In this document: positions 27,929 through 36,969 of the stretch, piece by piece
Position numbering within the stretch: the first letter of the stretch is position 1
Layout: every line of letters starts with the position of its first letter
NCBI GenBank assembly: GCA_018814445.1
Contig: JAHIZV010000232.1
Span: 1 to 61,313 of the forward strand
Direction: 5' to 3'
DNA from: Verrucomicrobiota bacterium
GTDB taxonomy: Bacteria; Verrucomicrobiota; Kiritimatiellia; JAHIZV01
Length of the DNA stretch: 61,313 nt
The notes under the pieces: model-generated
The model's input: only the letters and a program-made list of their open reading frames with translations
Databases searched by the model: none
Told to the model about the DNA's origin: nothing
Made by a program: the position numbers and the translations under genes

Positions 27929-29272
27929 ATGAAACGGAATCTTTTCATTCTGTTGCCACTGTTGGTCTTCGGCCTACTGCTGGCCGGCTGCGGAGGAATG
28001 GGGAAAGACGCAGGATGCGAAATCACCGTTACGACTTCGCCGTCGGAAGCCGTGATCGTCCACAACGGAAAGCAGATGCAGGCATCCCCCGTGACACTAA
28101 AGGGCCTTGAACCGGGGACTCACCTGCTCCTCGCGCGCAAAGAGGGCTTCAGGGATGAGAGGAAGACCATTTCCCTGCTCCCGAGGCAGAAGGCCGCCGT
28201 TCATCTGAAACTCGAACCGCTGTTCGGACTGGTGCTCGTCAGGTCCAATCCGGAGGGGGCGGAAGTCGACGTGAGCGGGGCTTTTCGAGGAAAAACACCG
28301 CTCCTGATACCCGATTTCCCGCTTGGAGAGCATCGCGTAAAACTCCAGCTCGATGGTTATGTTGAGAAAGAAGTTGAGGTCACATGCGACGATCGAACGC
28401 CGCAGAGCATCTTCGTGGACTTGTCGTCCGACTCGGCCAGTGTCGCTATCACGTCGGATCCGTCGGGCGCCGCGGTATTTGTCAACGGGAGCCCGCGAGG
28501 TAATACGCCCTGCGTGCTCGATCAGATACCGGCCGGAAAAGCCGGCGTGGAGCTCAAGTTGGATGGCTTCTATCCCTATCGCGAGAAGATGGTTCTGCAT
28601 GCCGGGCAACGATACGAAATCAACTCGCAGCTCCGTCCTATGCCCGGAACGTTGAGGGCTGTATCGGTGCCTGCAGGCGCACGTGTGTATCTTGACAATC
28701 AGTACCGCGGCGACGCCCCTCTGACGGTAAATGATCTCGAACCCGGCTCGTACCGGCTGCGCGTGGAGTTGACCGGGTACGCGCCTTCAGCCCGCACCAT
28801 TGAGATCACCTCAACAGACAGTCCGGTTGAGGAATTCCGGCTGGCCAAGAACAGCGGGATGATTGAGGTCGTGACCGAACCTGCGAACGTTAAGATCTAT
28901 ATTGACGGTGAATACCGGGGGAGAACGAAGAGCGGCAACACCGATGTGGTCTCCGAGCCGTTCACCGTGGATCTGCTTTCGGAGGGCGAACATACGCTTC
29001 AGTTGACGCTGCGCGGCTACATGAGCGTGAAACGCAGGGTAGGGGTGAAGGCCAACGAAATCCAGGCCCAGCACGAGAAGATGGAGCGGTTGTTCATTCC
29101 CGACACCATCGTCAGGACAGGCGACGGGGCAGGGGACAAGTTGGACGGTGTGTTGATCGCCAGGCACCCCAACGGCGATGTTGAACTTGAAGTGCGGCCC
29201 GGCGTGATTGTTAAAATACCCGCAGGCGACATCGTCCAGATCAGCAAGATCGGCGCGGAATCACGCGAATGA
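27929..29272 (+). CDS. PEGA domain lipoprotein
   Basis: A 447-residue protein with a lipoprotein signal (LLLAGCGG; lipidated Cys about residue 20). Five consecutive PEGA-like beta-sandwich repeats are visible, with cores such as SNPEGAEVDVSG, SDPSGAAVFVNG, SVPAGARVYLDN and TEPANVKIYIDG. A C-terminal domain carries VELEVRPGVIVKIPAGDIV. PEGA repeats bind surface or envelope partners. It is the last gene of the operon and may anchor the pilus to the outer membrane in place of a typical TadD, which is inference. Its end overlaps the convergent gene by 12 bp. Confidence 0.83.
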   Translation: MKRNLFILLPLLVFGLLLAGCGGMGKDAGCEITVTTSPSEAVIVHNGKQMQASPVTLKGLEPGTHLLLARKEGFRDERKTISLLPRQKAAVHLKLEPLFGLVLVRSNPEGAEVDVSGAFRGKTPLLIPDFPLGEHRVKLQLDGYVEKEVEVTCDDRTPQSIFVDLSSDSASVAITSDPSGAAVFVNGSPRGNTPCVLDQIPAGKAGVELKLDGFYPYREKMVLHAGQRYEINSQLRPMPGTLRAVSVPAGARVYLDNQYRGDAPLTVNDLEPGSYRLRVELTGYAPSARTIEITSTDSPVEEFRLAKNSGMIEVVTEPANVKIYIDGEYRGRTKSGNTDVVSEPFTVDLLSEGEHTLQLTLRGYMSVKRRVGVKANEIQAQHEKMERLFIPDTIVRTGDGAGDKLDGVLIARHPNGDVELEVRPGVIVKIPAGDIVQISKIGAESRE

Positions 29273-29674
29273 CACGCCCATGTTCTGCAGGACGGCGCTG
29301 GGTTCTCCCCGCATCACCTTCAGAAGTTCTCCGCGCGACGAGGAAGTGTCCAAACCGGAATTAGTAAGCTGAAGAAGAAGATCTCCGAATATCTCCCTGC
29401 GGCGGACTCCCCGGGGGCTCACATCGCGGCGGTCCCCGCATTGAACCATCAGGGTCGAATGACATACGCAATTCCGGAAGAGCGCGATCACATTCTCGTC
29501 CTGCTCGGTCATTGCCTGCATGAGGCCGCTGCAGTGGTCGATCGATTCGGTCGCCGCGAGATACTCCTCAAGCGAATGGTAAGTGCGGTTGCACCGGGCG
29601 CACGTTTTTGGAAAGGCGAGTTCTCCCAGAGCTCTCAGACCCGCATAAAGATTGTCTTGTTCCCGTCTGCTCAT
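29261..29674 (-). CDS. Conserved small Cys-rich protein of unknown function
   Basis: A 137-residue protein with C-x2-C (KTCARCNRTY) and C-x-C (FRNCVCHSTLM) motifs, probably a metal-binding or zinc-ribbon-like site. I recognise the pattern 'RALGELAFPKTC ... LFRNCVC.STLM' as a recurring hypothetical protein in diverse bacteria, but not its function. The gene is convergent with the PEGA gene and divergent from phoB. Confidence 0.65.
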   Translation of the reverse strand: MSRREQDNLYAGLRALGELAFPKTCARCNRTYHSLEEYLAATESIDHCSGLMQAMTEQDENVIALFRNCVCHSTLMVQCGDRRDVSPRGVRRREIFGDLLLQLTNSGLDTSSSRGELLKVMRGEPSAVLQNMGVSFA

Positions 29675-29826
29675 GCCGTAGTCACCCCCAAAACTCCTAC
29701 TATCTAAGAATAGTACAGCAGCGCGGATTAGACAAGATTGTCCATATTCAACTGTCCCTGAAATCAGCTAAAGGGGGAAGGGCCTCAGCCAGATCGAGAG
29801 TCGTAAGTCCCCTGATGACAGCGTTT

Positions 29827-29870
29827 CTAATCATAAAGTGACAGGTTCCTAACCAAACAGTAATATTCCG
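29827..29870 (+). promoter_or_regulatory. Pho-box-like direct repeat array upstream of phoB
   Basis: Four pentamers start exactly every 11 bp: CTAAT (29827), GTGAC (29838), CTAAC (29849) and GTAAT (29860), the last ending 43 bp before the phoB ATG. PhoB-type regulators bind 11-bp-spaced direct repeats. A closely matching array lies ahead of the porin-pst operon (39352). Autoregulation of phoBR is therefore likely. Confidence 0.68.
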
Positions 29871-29906
29871 GAGCGACCCTGCGATCGTCTAAATAGGGCG
29901 GGGACC

Positions 29907-30593
29907 ATGGCCAAAGAAACCATACTTATAGTTGAAGACGACGAAGACATTCGCGAATTGATCAAATTCAATCTCGCAAGCGAGGGCTTTAAGATTATCT
30001 CCAGCGAGACCGGGGAGGCCGGTCTTCGCGCGGCGCGCGACGACCTTCCCGATCTCATCGTCCTGGATCTCATGTTGCCGGGTATCGACGGACTGGACGT
30101 CTGCCGTGTTCTCAAGAACGACCCGAAAACCCGGCATATCGCCATTGTCATGGTCACGGCCAAGGGCGAGGAAACCGATGTGGTAGCCGGCCTGGAACTC
30201 GGAGCGGACGACTATGTTACGAAACCCTTCAGTCCGAAGGTACTCATCGCCCGCGTTCGCACGGTGCTTCGCCGCAAGTCCCGGGAAGAGCCCGACGAAA
30301 TGGCTCCGGTAACAAGAGGAGACCTTGTCATTGATCCCGGCCGCCATCAGGTGTTGCTCAGGAACAAGCCCCTCGACTTGACGGCCACGGAGTTCGGCGT
30401 CCTGCATCTTCTTGCGCGGAAGCCGGGCTGGGTCTTCACGCGCCAGCAGATCGTCGACAATGTTAAGGGCGAAGATTACGCCGTGACGGAGAGATCCGTG
30501 GATGTTCAGATGGTTGGACTGCGCAAGAAGCTGGGCCGATACGCCGACGCCATAGAAACGGTCCGCGGCGTAGGCTATCGTTTTAAGGAATAG
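29907..30593 (+). CDS. phoB: PhoB-like response regulator
   Basis: A 228-residue OmpR/PhoB family regulator. The receiver domain has the phospho-acceptor Asp54 (LIVLDLMLPG), the acidic pair near residues 11-13 and the conserved Lys in DDYVTKPFS. The C-terminal winged helix begins near 125 (DPGRHQVLL ... SVDVQMVGLRKKLG). It is followed by phoR after three bases and preceded by a Pho-box-like array. It is expected to activate phosphate-starvation genes, including the pst operon in this window. Confidence 0.92.
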   Translation: MAKETILIVEDDEDIRELIKFNLASEGFKIISSETGEAGLRAARDDLPDLIVLDLMLPGIDGLDVCRVLKNDPKTRHIAIVMVTAKGEETDVVAGLELGADDYVTKPFSPKVLIARVRTVLRRKSREEPDEMAPVTRGDLVIDPGRHQVLLRNKPLDLTATEFGVLHLLARKPGWVFTRQQIVDNVKGEDYAVTERSVDVQMVGLRKKLGRYADAIETVRGVGYRFKE

Positions 30594-30596
30594 TAT

Positions 30597-32363
30597 ATGG
30601 CCCGCAAGAGACTCATCTGGTATGTCCTTCCGGCCTTTCTGGCCGTAACACTGCTGGCTGCCGGCGGACTCACGATTTATGTGTTGAGTTCCGCGCGTGA
30701 ATTTTACGTCGATGAACTCGCGCAGAACCTCGAGCAGAGGGCGCGGCTTGTAGACTATCAGATAGCAGGTTTTTCCCCCGGACATTATGCGGAAGTCAAA
30801 CGGTCGTGCGACGAACTGCGCAACATCTCCGACGCGCGTGTAACCGTGATTCTTCCCTCCGGTCTGGTGATTGGAGATACGAACGAAGACCCGGCTCTGA
30901 TGGACAACCACGGAACCCGTCCGGAAATCGTCGAGGCGTATTCGGGAGTCGTCGGCAGATCCATCCGGTACAGCAAGACGGTCAAACAGCAGATGATGTA
31001 TGTCGCCGTCCCTGCGATGAGGAACGGAACGGTCGCGGCCGTTGTCCGAACGTCTCTTCCTCTCAGGTTTATCACCGGGAAATACAACCGGCTTCGGATG
31101 CAGATCATCAGCGGGGCTGTCGTTATCGGATTCATCATTTTCCTTATCAGCTATGTCCTTTCGAAAAGCATTACTCTGCCGATCGAGAAGATGCGCGTCG
31201 CTGCGGAGCGTTTTGCCCGTGGCGATTTCAACTACCGGGTACTGCGGGCGAAAGCCGCCGAGATATGTGAGCTTGGCGACTCGATGAACTGGATGGCCTC
31301 GCAACTGGACGAGAAGATCCAGAAGATTGAAAGTCAGAGGGAAGAGCATGACGCCGTCATGGCGAGCATGGTCGAAGGGCTTCTGGCCGTGGACATGCGC
31401 GAACGCATTATTCGTATGAACCGTGCGGCCGCGGAACTGCTTGATGCGAATCAGGAGCGGGACATCGGTCGCCCTCTGCAGGAGATCACACGGAATCTTG
31501 ATCTCGAAAATATCGTCAAGACGGTGCTTCAAAGCTCGAAGCCGGTGGAGGAGGAAATCCTGATGCCGGGCGCGGATGGCGACAGGTATCTGCAGGGACA
31601 TGGCTCGCCGCTCAGAGATACGGACGGCATGTTGATGGGGGCGCTGATCGTGCTCAATGACGTCACCAGGCTCCGTCGACTGGAGAAAGTCCGCCGGGAT
31701 TTCGTCGGCAATGTCTCGCACGAATTGAAAACACCCATTACATCAATCAAGGGCTTTGCCGAAACGCTTGAGGCGCATCTGACGAACGAGCAGGACAGGC
31801 GTTTTGCGCAGATCATCAGCAAACAGTCGGATCGTTTATCTTCCATCATCCAGGACCTCCTGATGCTTTCCCGGCTGGAGAACGAGGGCGAACGCACGGA
31901 AATTTCTTTCAGTGATGTTCCCGTTCGCGGAGAGCTTGAAGCCGCGGTTGAGCTGTGTGCGCCGCGCGCAGAATCATGCGGTGTCGAAGTCAGGATCAAG
32001 TGCGGCGACACCGTGAAGGTTCGCGGCAATGCCGCTTTGCTGGAGCAGGCAATCGTCAATGTTCTGGATAACGCGCTCAAGTTCAGCGAATCGGGAAAAC
32101 ATGTTGATCTCCGCGTCGTTGAAACCGATAACGAGGTAGAGATCGTTGTCGAGGATTCCGGCTGTGGCATCCGGAAAGAACATATTCCGCGTCTTTTTGA
32201 GCGCTTCTACCGGGTCGATAAAGCGCGCAGCCGGGAGCTGGGCGGCACGGGGCTCGGCCTCGCCATAGTCAAACACATCGCCAAAGCCCACGGCGGCCGC
32301 GTAACGGTCGAAAGTGAAGTGGGCAAGGGCAGTCGCTTCGCGATTATGCTTCCCCGGGCGTAG
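30597..32363 (+). CDS. phoR: PhoR-like sensor histidine kinase
   Basis: A 588-residue sensor with two membrane helices (about 8-30 and 165-188) framing an extracytoplasmic domain, then HAMP (LSKSITLPIEKMR), a PAS domain (about 255-350), HisKA with His375 in SHELKTPITS, and an HATPase_c domain (NALKFSES, DSGCGI, GGTGLGLAI). It is partnered with PhoB, three bases upstream. The periplasmic domain is larger than in E. coli PhoR and resembles the Gram-positive/PVC type. Inhibition by PstB/PhoU under phosphate excess is expected from the family. Confidence 0.9.
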   Translation: MARKRLIWYVLPAFLAVTLLAAGGLTIYVLSSAREFYVDELAQNLEQRARLVDYQIAGFSPGHYAEVKRSCDELRNISDARVTVILPSGLVIGDTNEDPALMDNHGTRPEIVEAYSGVVGRSIRYSKTVKQQMMYVAVPAMRNGTVAAVVRTSLPLRFITGKYNRLRMQIISGAVVIGFIIFLISYVLSKSITLPIEKMRVAAERFARGDFNYRVLRAKAAEICELGDSMNWMASQLDEKIQKIESQREEHDAVMASMVEGLLAVDMRERIIRMNRAAAELLDANQERDIGRPLQEITRNLDLENIVKTVLQSSKPVEEEILMPGADGDRYLQGHGSPLRDTDGMLMGALIVLNDVTRLRRLEKVRRDFVGNVSHELKTPITSIKGFAETLEAHLTNEQDRRFAQIISKQSDRLSSIIQDLLMLSRLENEGERTEISFSDVPVRGELEAAVELCAPRAESCGVEVRIKCGDTVKVRGNAALLEQAIVNVLDNALKFSESGKHVDLRVVETDNEVEIVVEDSGCGIRKEHIPRLFERFYRVDKARSRELGGTGLGLAIVKHIAKAHGGRVTVESEVGKGSRFAIMLPRA

Positions 32364-32428
32364 AGCGCGCCGGAACGTTCAGGCGCAGCAGCGGTCATCC
32401 GTCGGCTGTCGCATCTCGTTCGCCTTGA

Positions 32429-32695
32429 CTATTCATAGTGCGTCCACATCCGGATAACCTTCACAACACGGATATCGTCCATCACCTGATAAACAAGTCT
32501 GTGTTGTATATTGATCCTGCGTGAACATGCTCCTGAAATATCGCCGACCAGTCTCTCGAATGGCGGCGGCGTCCGATAAGGATTCTTCGCTAGAATAGAG
32601 AGAAGTTTCTCGGCCTTGGGTTTGAGACCCGATCGGCTGAGCTTCCTCGCATCCTTCTGAGCCTGCTTTGTGTAGACGATCTTCCATTTCTTCAC
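32429..32695 (-). CDS. Txe/YoeB family toxin
   Basis: An 88-residue RelE-superfamily mRNA interferase. It has the YoeB pattern: KKWKIVYTKQAQKDARKL, then GACSRRINIQHRLVYQV and the C-terminal VIRMWTHYE with the catalytic His. It overlaps the antitoxin stop codon, so translation is coupled and antitoxin is made first. It is expected to cut ribosome-bound mRNA when free. Confidence 0.9.
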   Translation of the reverse strand: MKKWKIVYTKQAQKDARKLSRSGLKPKAEKLLSILAKNPYRTPPPFERLVGDISGACSRRINIQHRLVYQVMDDIRVVKVIRMWTHYE

Positions 32696-32934
32696 CAGGC
32701 AAGCTCCTCATCGCAGCGACCAACGGGAGTCTTTAGCCCCTTCTTTATAGAATCACCCATTCCAGGAATGCTCTGCAGGTGCAATGTCTCCTGAATAGCG
32801 GTCCAATCGCTTTCTGAGATCAGTACCGCAGAATTTCGCTTTCCCGTGATCTGAACGGGATGGTGCGACTCACTCACGTCATCGAGTAGCGCGTACAGCT
32901 TCTTGCGTGCTTCAGTTGCAGATATACTGGTCAT
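32692..32934 (-). CDS. YefM/Phd family antitoxin
   Basis: An 80-residue protein beginning MTSISATEARKKLYALLDDV, the classic Phd/YefM DNA-binding N-terminus, with an acidic C-terminus that binds the toxin. The gene overlaps the toxin start. The region just upstream carries two CGTACG hexamers, a likely operator for autoregulation by the antitoxin-toxin complex. Confidence 0.9.
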   Translation of the reverse strand: MTSISATEARKKLYALLDDVSESHHPVQITGKRNSAVLISESDWTAIQETLHLQSIPGMGDSIKKGLKTPVGRCDEELAW

Positions 32935-32951
32935 AGATCACCTCGTAAATA

Positions 32952-32969
32952 CGTACGGCATAACGTACG
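32952..32969. promoter_or_regulatory. Paired CGTACG operator upstream of the yefM-like gene
   Basis: Two copies of the self-complementary CGTACG (32952-32957 and 32964-32969) are 12 bp apart. YefM/Phd operators consist of short palindromic sites at similar spacing, bound by adjacent antitoxin dimers. The site lies 18 bp ahead of the antitoxin start. Confidence 0.6.
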
Positions 32970-33003
32970 CCATCTGTAAGTTCGTGTCAACTGCTACTGC
33001 GGC

Positions 33004-33023
33004 GAACTCTTGTATTCTACCGC
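33004..33023 (-). repeat. 20-bp sequence shared with the brnTA upstream region
   Basis: GAACTCTTGTATTCTACCGC is identical at 33004-33023 and 38957-38976. Both copies lie 55-70 bp upstream of a minus-strand toxin-antitoxin operon. It is probably the remnant of a common insertion module or a shared target site. Confidence 0.75.
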
Positions 33024-33465
33024 ACCACGGCGTGTTGCCCAAAGTCCTTTAGATCATCCGTACGCCCTGAGATTTTGAGTTGAGATCATGTTTCTGCCCG
33101 TAGTCTCCGATTGTGAAGGAGGCGAACATGTGAGCCCCATGAGCTTCGCATATGGATGTGCGTGACTAGACAGCATTCATGGGACTACTTCTCTGGCGCG
33201 ATCACGCAGAATTGCCATGCGATTCTCAATCTCGATCAACTTGATATCTGCCTTCCCAATTCTTGAATCTGGAGACGTGACCCGTATGCCTTCTTATGAC
33301 CGTATGCCTTCTTATATAATGCTTTAGCGAGGGACGCCCCCTACATTGTAACCCTCAAAACGCCCGCAAGAGTATCTGGAGACCCGCGGTAAATGCGATC
33401 CACAATTCCGGTGGACGGGGGGCCGGATGTCGAACACATCCGAGCGGGCCGCAAGCCTCCTCCGC
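33024..33465. other. Gene-poor gap upstream of the beta-helix gene 3' end
   Basis: About 440 bp with no convincing gene. It contains a tandem repeat (33282-33315) and AT-rich sequence. The beta-helix gene ends at 33466 reading leftward, so this region probably includes its termination site, though no clear hairpin-plus-T-run was found. Confidence 0.4.
33282..33315 (+). repeat. Two-copy 18-bp tandem repeat
   Basis: CCGTATGCCTTCTTAT occurs at 33282-33297 and 33300-33315 with an 18-bp period. Function unknown. Confidence 0.7.
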
Positions 33466-36400
33466 CTACTCATCCATGCGCACATCGACGGCGAAGAACT
33501 GACCGGCCGATGGCGCGCCCGTACAACTCATCATGCCCGCCACGCCGGTCATCTCGGTACAGTCGACCACGTTCGACCACGCGCCCGCCAGGTCCGCCGC
33601 CGTACGCACGGTATAGAGTCGGCCGGTCAGCCCGCCCCAGGACACGATGAAGCCCGCGCCCCCCTGCGGCCCGTCCGCGCCCGCGCAGCCAAAGACGTCG
33701 TTTCCGTCGGCAGGATCGCTTCCCGCGATCACTTCGCCGCCGTCGCTCAGCCCGTCCCCATCCGTGTCTTCGGCATTCACGTTGCACCCGTACACGTACA
33801 CTTCGTCGCCGTCGGAAACGCCGTCTCCGTCATGGTCCGCGCCGAATGACGCCTGCTCGTAGCAACCCATGTCGTATGACTCGGTGTGGTCGGCATCCCC
33901 GTCCAACGGCCGGTATATGCCCTTCAGATCGTTCGTCGGCGCCCGTTGCGCACCGCCCGTATCGACGCACGGCGATACGTCGGACAGGTGATACGGCTGC
34001 CCGTTCAAATCAACGAACTGCGGCGCCGCAACCACGTTGCTGTAGCTCACCGTCGGCAGCGGCAACGTGCAGGAATTGAACCATGTGGCCGAGTCGACGT
34101 GATTGGAGCGGAAGAAGAACGCGCCGAGGCATGTGTTGTTGAAGACAATGCTGTTCAGGATCACGTAACTGTCGTCGTAGACGCCCCCACCTTGATTGGT
34201 CGCCACGTTGTCCGCCACCGTGCAACTGTGCATGTAGCCCCCGTAGAGATACACGCCGCCGCCATCGTCGGCGCAGCCGTTGTGCACGATCAGGCAGTTG
34301 GTCAACGACGAGCCGTCTGCATATATCCCGCCGCCATATTCCCCGCTGGAGTTGTACTCGATGCGCGAGCTGTTCAGCCGCGAGTCGTTGAGGTAGGCGC
34401 CGCCGCCGTAGAACTCGGAGCGATTGTGCGCGACGGTGCAGCCCTCGATCAGGTTCGGCCCGTAGTCCACGTAGATTCCGCCTCCGTAGGTGTCGGAATG
34501 GTTGCTCTGGATCATGGAGTTCAGCAACCGGTTGCAGCCGTACTCGATGTTGATTCCCCCGCCGTCGGCATCCGAGGCGTTATTGGCGATCGCGCAACCG
34601 TCGATGACGCAGCACGTCTGGTCAATGTAGATTCCTCCGCCCTGGCCGTCGGCGTAGTTCCGGCGTACGTCACAGTCTCTGACGACGATGTTGGAGCAGA
34701 CGCCGATCCCGCCTCCGTGCCATGCCCAATTGGTGTAGAAACCGCAGGTGGCGATCAACGTTCCGCCACACTGCGCGTAGATGCCGCCGCCCGTCCCCTG
34801 GCAGATGTTGGTCGTGAACCGGCAATGGTCGATGCGGTTGGAGAACTCGCAGTAGGCGCCGCCCCCCATGCTGCTGCTGTCGGTGACCTCATTGCGCGTC
34901 AGCAGGCAGTCCTCCAGCACCCCGCCCTCGAACAGGTACACCCCGCCCCCCTTGGCGGCGGCCGCGTTCTCGCGGATGATGCAGTCCCGGATCACTCCGC
35001 CCTGCGCCATGCACACCCCGCCCCCCAGGTTCGCCTCTCCGTTCTGGATCGTCAGCTTCTCCACTACCGCGCCGGGATGCAGCAGGTTGATCACACGGTC
35101 GGCGGCGTACTGGTGGAGAACCGAATCCGCCGCGTTCTGCGTGCCTCTGATGGTCACGCCCGAGCGCACGTCCAGGACACCGACCATGTTGTAGTTGCCG
35201 TTGCTCACGTTGATGGTCGAGCCGTCCACCGCCGCTCCCAACGCATCGCCCAGATCGTCCGTCGCCTTGGTCCAGGAATCGAACGGATAGGCGCCGCTGC
35301 CCACGGGTACGACGTAGATCTGCTGCGGCCCCACGCGCACGCAGTCGTCCACCACGCGCGCCGCCGCCTCCCCGACGTTGTTGCTGACCAGTACACGCAC
35401 GGAATAGTAACCGGCCGCCGGATATGTATTCGTGACCGTCGACAGGCCGAATCCCGTGGCATCCCACGATCCGTTGTTCTGGAAATCCCAGAAGAACTGC
35501 AGCCCGCCGAGGTGGTCGCCCGCCGCAACGGCCTGGAAGACCACCATCAAGCCCGGAAAGCCCTGCGCGGGAGTGGCGGTGAGACCCACGTCCAGCGCGC
35601 CGGCCGCGTATTCGTAGCAGCCGCGGTCGGCCACCCCGTTCAGAACGCGGTTTGTCCCTGCCAAATCCGTCGCGCCGGCCATCCATCCGCGATACGCGCC
35701 CGAATCGATGCACGGCGACCCGGGCACCAGCGTGTAGTCGTCACCGGGTCTATCGCTGAACGCCGGCGCCATATCGATGTTGTCCAGCCCCGGCGCGGCC
35801 GGAAACGTGCAACAGTTGCGGTACGACGCATGCCCGTTCGCGTCAGGCGCCCAGTTCACACCGGCCGCCGCGGTATTGTGGTAAGCGATCGTGTTGAACG
35901 CGTTCGTGCAGCCCTCGATGCCCCCGCCCACGGTCGCCGCCGTATTATCCACCACCGTGCAGCTCTCGATCGTTCCGCCCTTGCAGCCGATCCCCCCGCC
36001 GTGCTCGCTCGCCGCATTGTCGTAAACCAGCAGGTTCCGCAAGCTCACGCCGCTCAACGCGTAGACTCCCGCCGCGTATTTCGCCGTATTGTCGCGCACA
36101 ATGCAGCTCGCGACCTGGGCCGAAGAATAGGCATCGACCCCTCCACCGCCTTCCGTGGCCTGGTTGTCGTAGATCGTGCATTCCAGCACCGACGCGCCGG
36201 CCACCTCCACCCCGCCTCCGTATCTCGACTTGTTGTTCCGGATAAGGCAGTCCTCAACCACGCTCCCGGCCAACGCCGACAGGCCCCCGCCGCCGCCGGT
36301 CGTCTCACAGTCTTGCACAATGCAGTCACGGACCGTGGTGTTCGCGCACAGGTAAACACCTCCACCGCTGCTGGTCTTGCCTCGCCGGACCGTGAAGCCT

Positions 36401-36735
36401 TCCAATACGGAGCCCGCCGCAAAAAGTGTCACGCAGCGTTTCGTGTTCTGACCGTCCAGCGTGGTGACATCCCGTCCATTCTCGCTCCGTAACGTGACCC
36501 GGTTCGTGACGGAGATCACTTTGCTGAAAGTCCACGTTCCGTTGGTTACGATCACGACGTCGTCCGGCCCGCAAACGCCAATCGCGCTCTGGATATCGTT
36601 CGCCGCCGTCGCCCAGGTCAGGTACGGCGGCGCGGCGCTGCCCGAAACGGAAACGTAGTGATTCGTCGCATGGGACGTGCAGACTCCGAGCCCTACCCCC
36701 GCGACAAGCACAGCAACCGCGACACGAGCTTTCAT
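33466..36735 (-). CDS. Large secreted parallel beta-helix protein
   Basis: A 1089-residue secreted protein. A signal peptide (about residues 1-23) precedes right-handed parallel beta-helix repeats (GGGVY-type turns, CxV...N rhythm, about 60-370). A PKD-like domain (about 380-465) separates these from a second beta-helix block (about 500-960). Two segments ending SPCIDSG...CYEY and SPCVDTGG...MGCYEQ resemble 'choice-of-anchor Q' segments. Two Asp-rich TSP3-like calcium motifs (DHDGDGVSDGDE, DTDGDGLSDGGE) and a short C-terminal beta domain follow. Such proteins bind or cleave polysaccharides, but no catalytic signature is seen. High GC produces long false antisense ORFs here. Confidence 0.85.
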   Translation of the reverse strand: MKARVAVAVLVAGVGLGVCTSHATNHYVSVSGSAAPPYLTWATAANDIQSAIGVCGPDDVVIVTNGTWTFSKVISVTNRVTLRSENGRDVTTLDGQNTKRCVTLFAAGSVLEGFTVRRGKTSSGGGVYLCANTTVRDCIVQDCETTGGGGGLSALAGSVVEDCLIRNNKSRYGGGVEVAGASVLECTIYDNQATEGGGGVDAYSSAQVASCIVRDNTAKYAAGVYALSGVSLRNLLVYDNAASEHGGGIGCKGGTIESCTVVDNTAATVGGGIEGCTNAFNTIAYHNTAAAGVNWAPDANGHASYRNCCTFPAAPGLDNIDMAPAFSDRPGDDYTLVPGSPCIDSGAYRGWMAGATDLAGTNRVLNGVADRGCYEYAAGALDVGLTATPAQGFPGLMVVFQAVAAGDHLGGLQFFWDFQNNGSWDATGFGLSTVTNTYPAAGYYSVRVLVSNNVGEAAARVVDDCVRVGPQQIYVVPVGSGAYPFDSWTKATDDLGDALGAAVDGSTINVSNGNYNMVGVLDVRSGVTIRGTQNAADSVLHQYAADRVINLLHPGAVVEKLTIQNGEANLGGGVCMAQGGVIRDCIIRENAAAAKGGGVYLFEGGVLEDCLLTRNEVTDSSSMGGGAYCEFSNRIDHCRFTTNICQGTGGGIYAQCGGTLIATCGFYTNWAWHGGGIGVCSNIVVRDCDVRRNYADGQGGGIYIDQTCCVIDGCAIANNASDADGGGINIEYGCNRLLNSMIQSNHSDTYGGGIYVDYGPNLIEGCTVAHNRSEFYGGGAYLNDSRLNSSRIEYNSSGEYGGGIYADGSSLTNCLIVHNGCADDGGGVYLYGGYMHSCTVADNVATNQGGGVYDDSYVILNSIVFNNTCLGAFFFRSNHVDSATWFNSCTLPLPTVSYSNVVAAPQFVDLNGQPYHLSDVSPCVDTGGAQRAPTNDLKGIYRPLDGDADHTESYDMGCYEQASFGADHDGDGVSDGDEVYVYGCNVNAEDTDGDGLSDGGEVIAGSDPADGNDVFGCAGADGPQGGAGFIVSWGGLTGRLYTVRTAADLAGAWSNVVDCTEMTGVAGMMSCTGAPSAGQFFAVDVRMDE

Positions 36736-36969
36736 GCCCCCCCTGTTTCAGCCGGCAGACCACCACGCCATAAATATGATAAGAAATCGCTTTTCGGGCG
36801 GCACGGGCACCCGCCCACTGGGACCGGCCTGAAGGAGCGCTTTCATGGGGAGAACGGTAGCAAAGCCAGAGCAGAGGGGGCAAGCACAACGACAAGGGGC
36901 GGATTCAAAATGAGAGTCTCAACGATTGTGTCTTTTGGCACTGCTGTCCAAGAAAAATGGAGGAAAACA
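36736..36969. other. Intergenic region before the RAYT element
   Basis: This 234-bp gap holds the upstream region of the minus-strand beta-helix gene. No gene is supported and no strong promoter match was recognised. Confidence 0.35.

Noticed and set aside
29889-31721. 610-codon minus-strand ORF opposite phoB-phoR
   Set aside because: phoB and phoR occupy the other strand with all family motifs; the ORF has no protein-like features.
32971-33040. Integron attC site near the shared 20-bp sequence
   Set aside because: No convincing pair of core-site sequences (RYYYAAC and GTTRRRY) could be matched in either copy.
33886-36492. 868-codon plus-strand ORF opposite the beta-helix gene
   Set aside because: It is the antisense shadow of a GC-rich repeat gene; its translation is Val/Arg/Ala-rich with no domain pattern, while the minus-strand frame has a signal peptide and clear beta-helix repeats.
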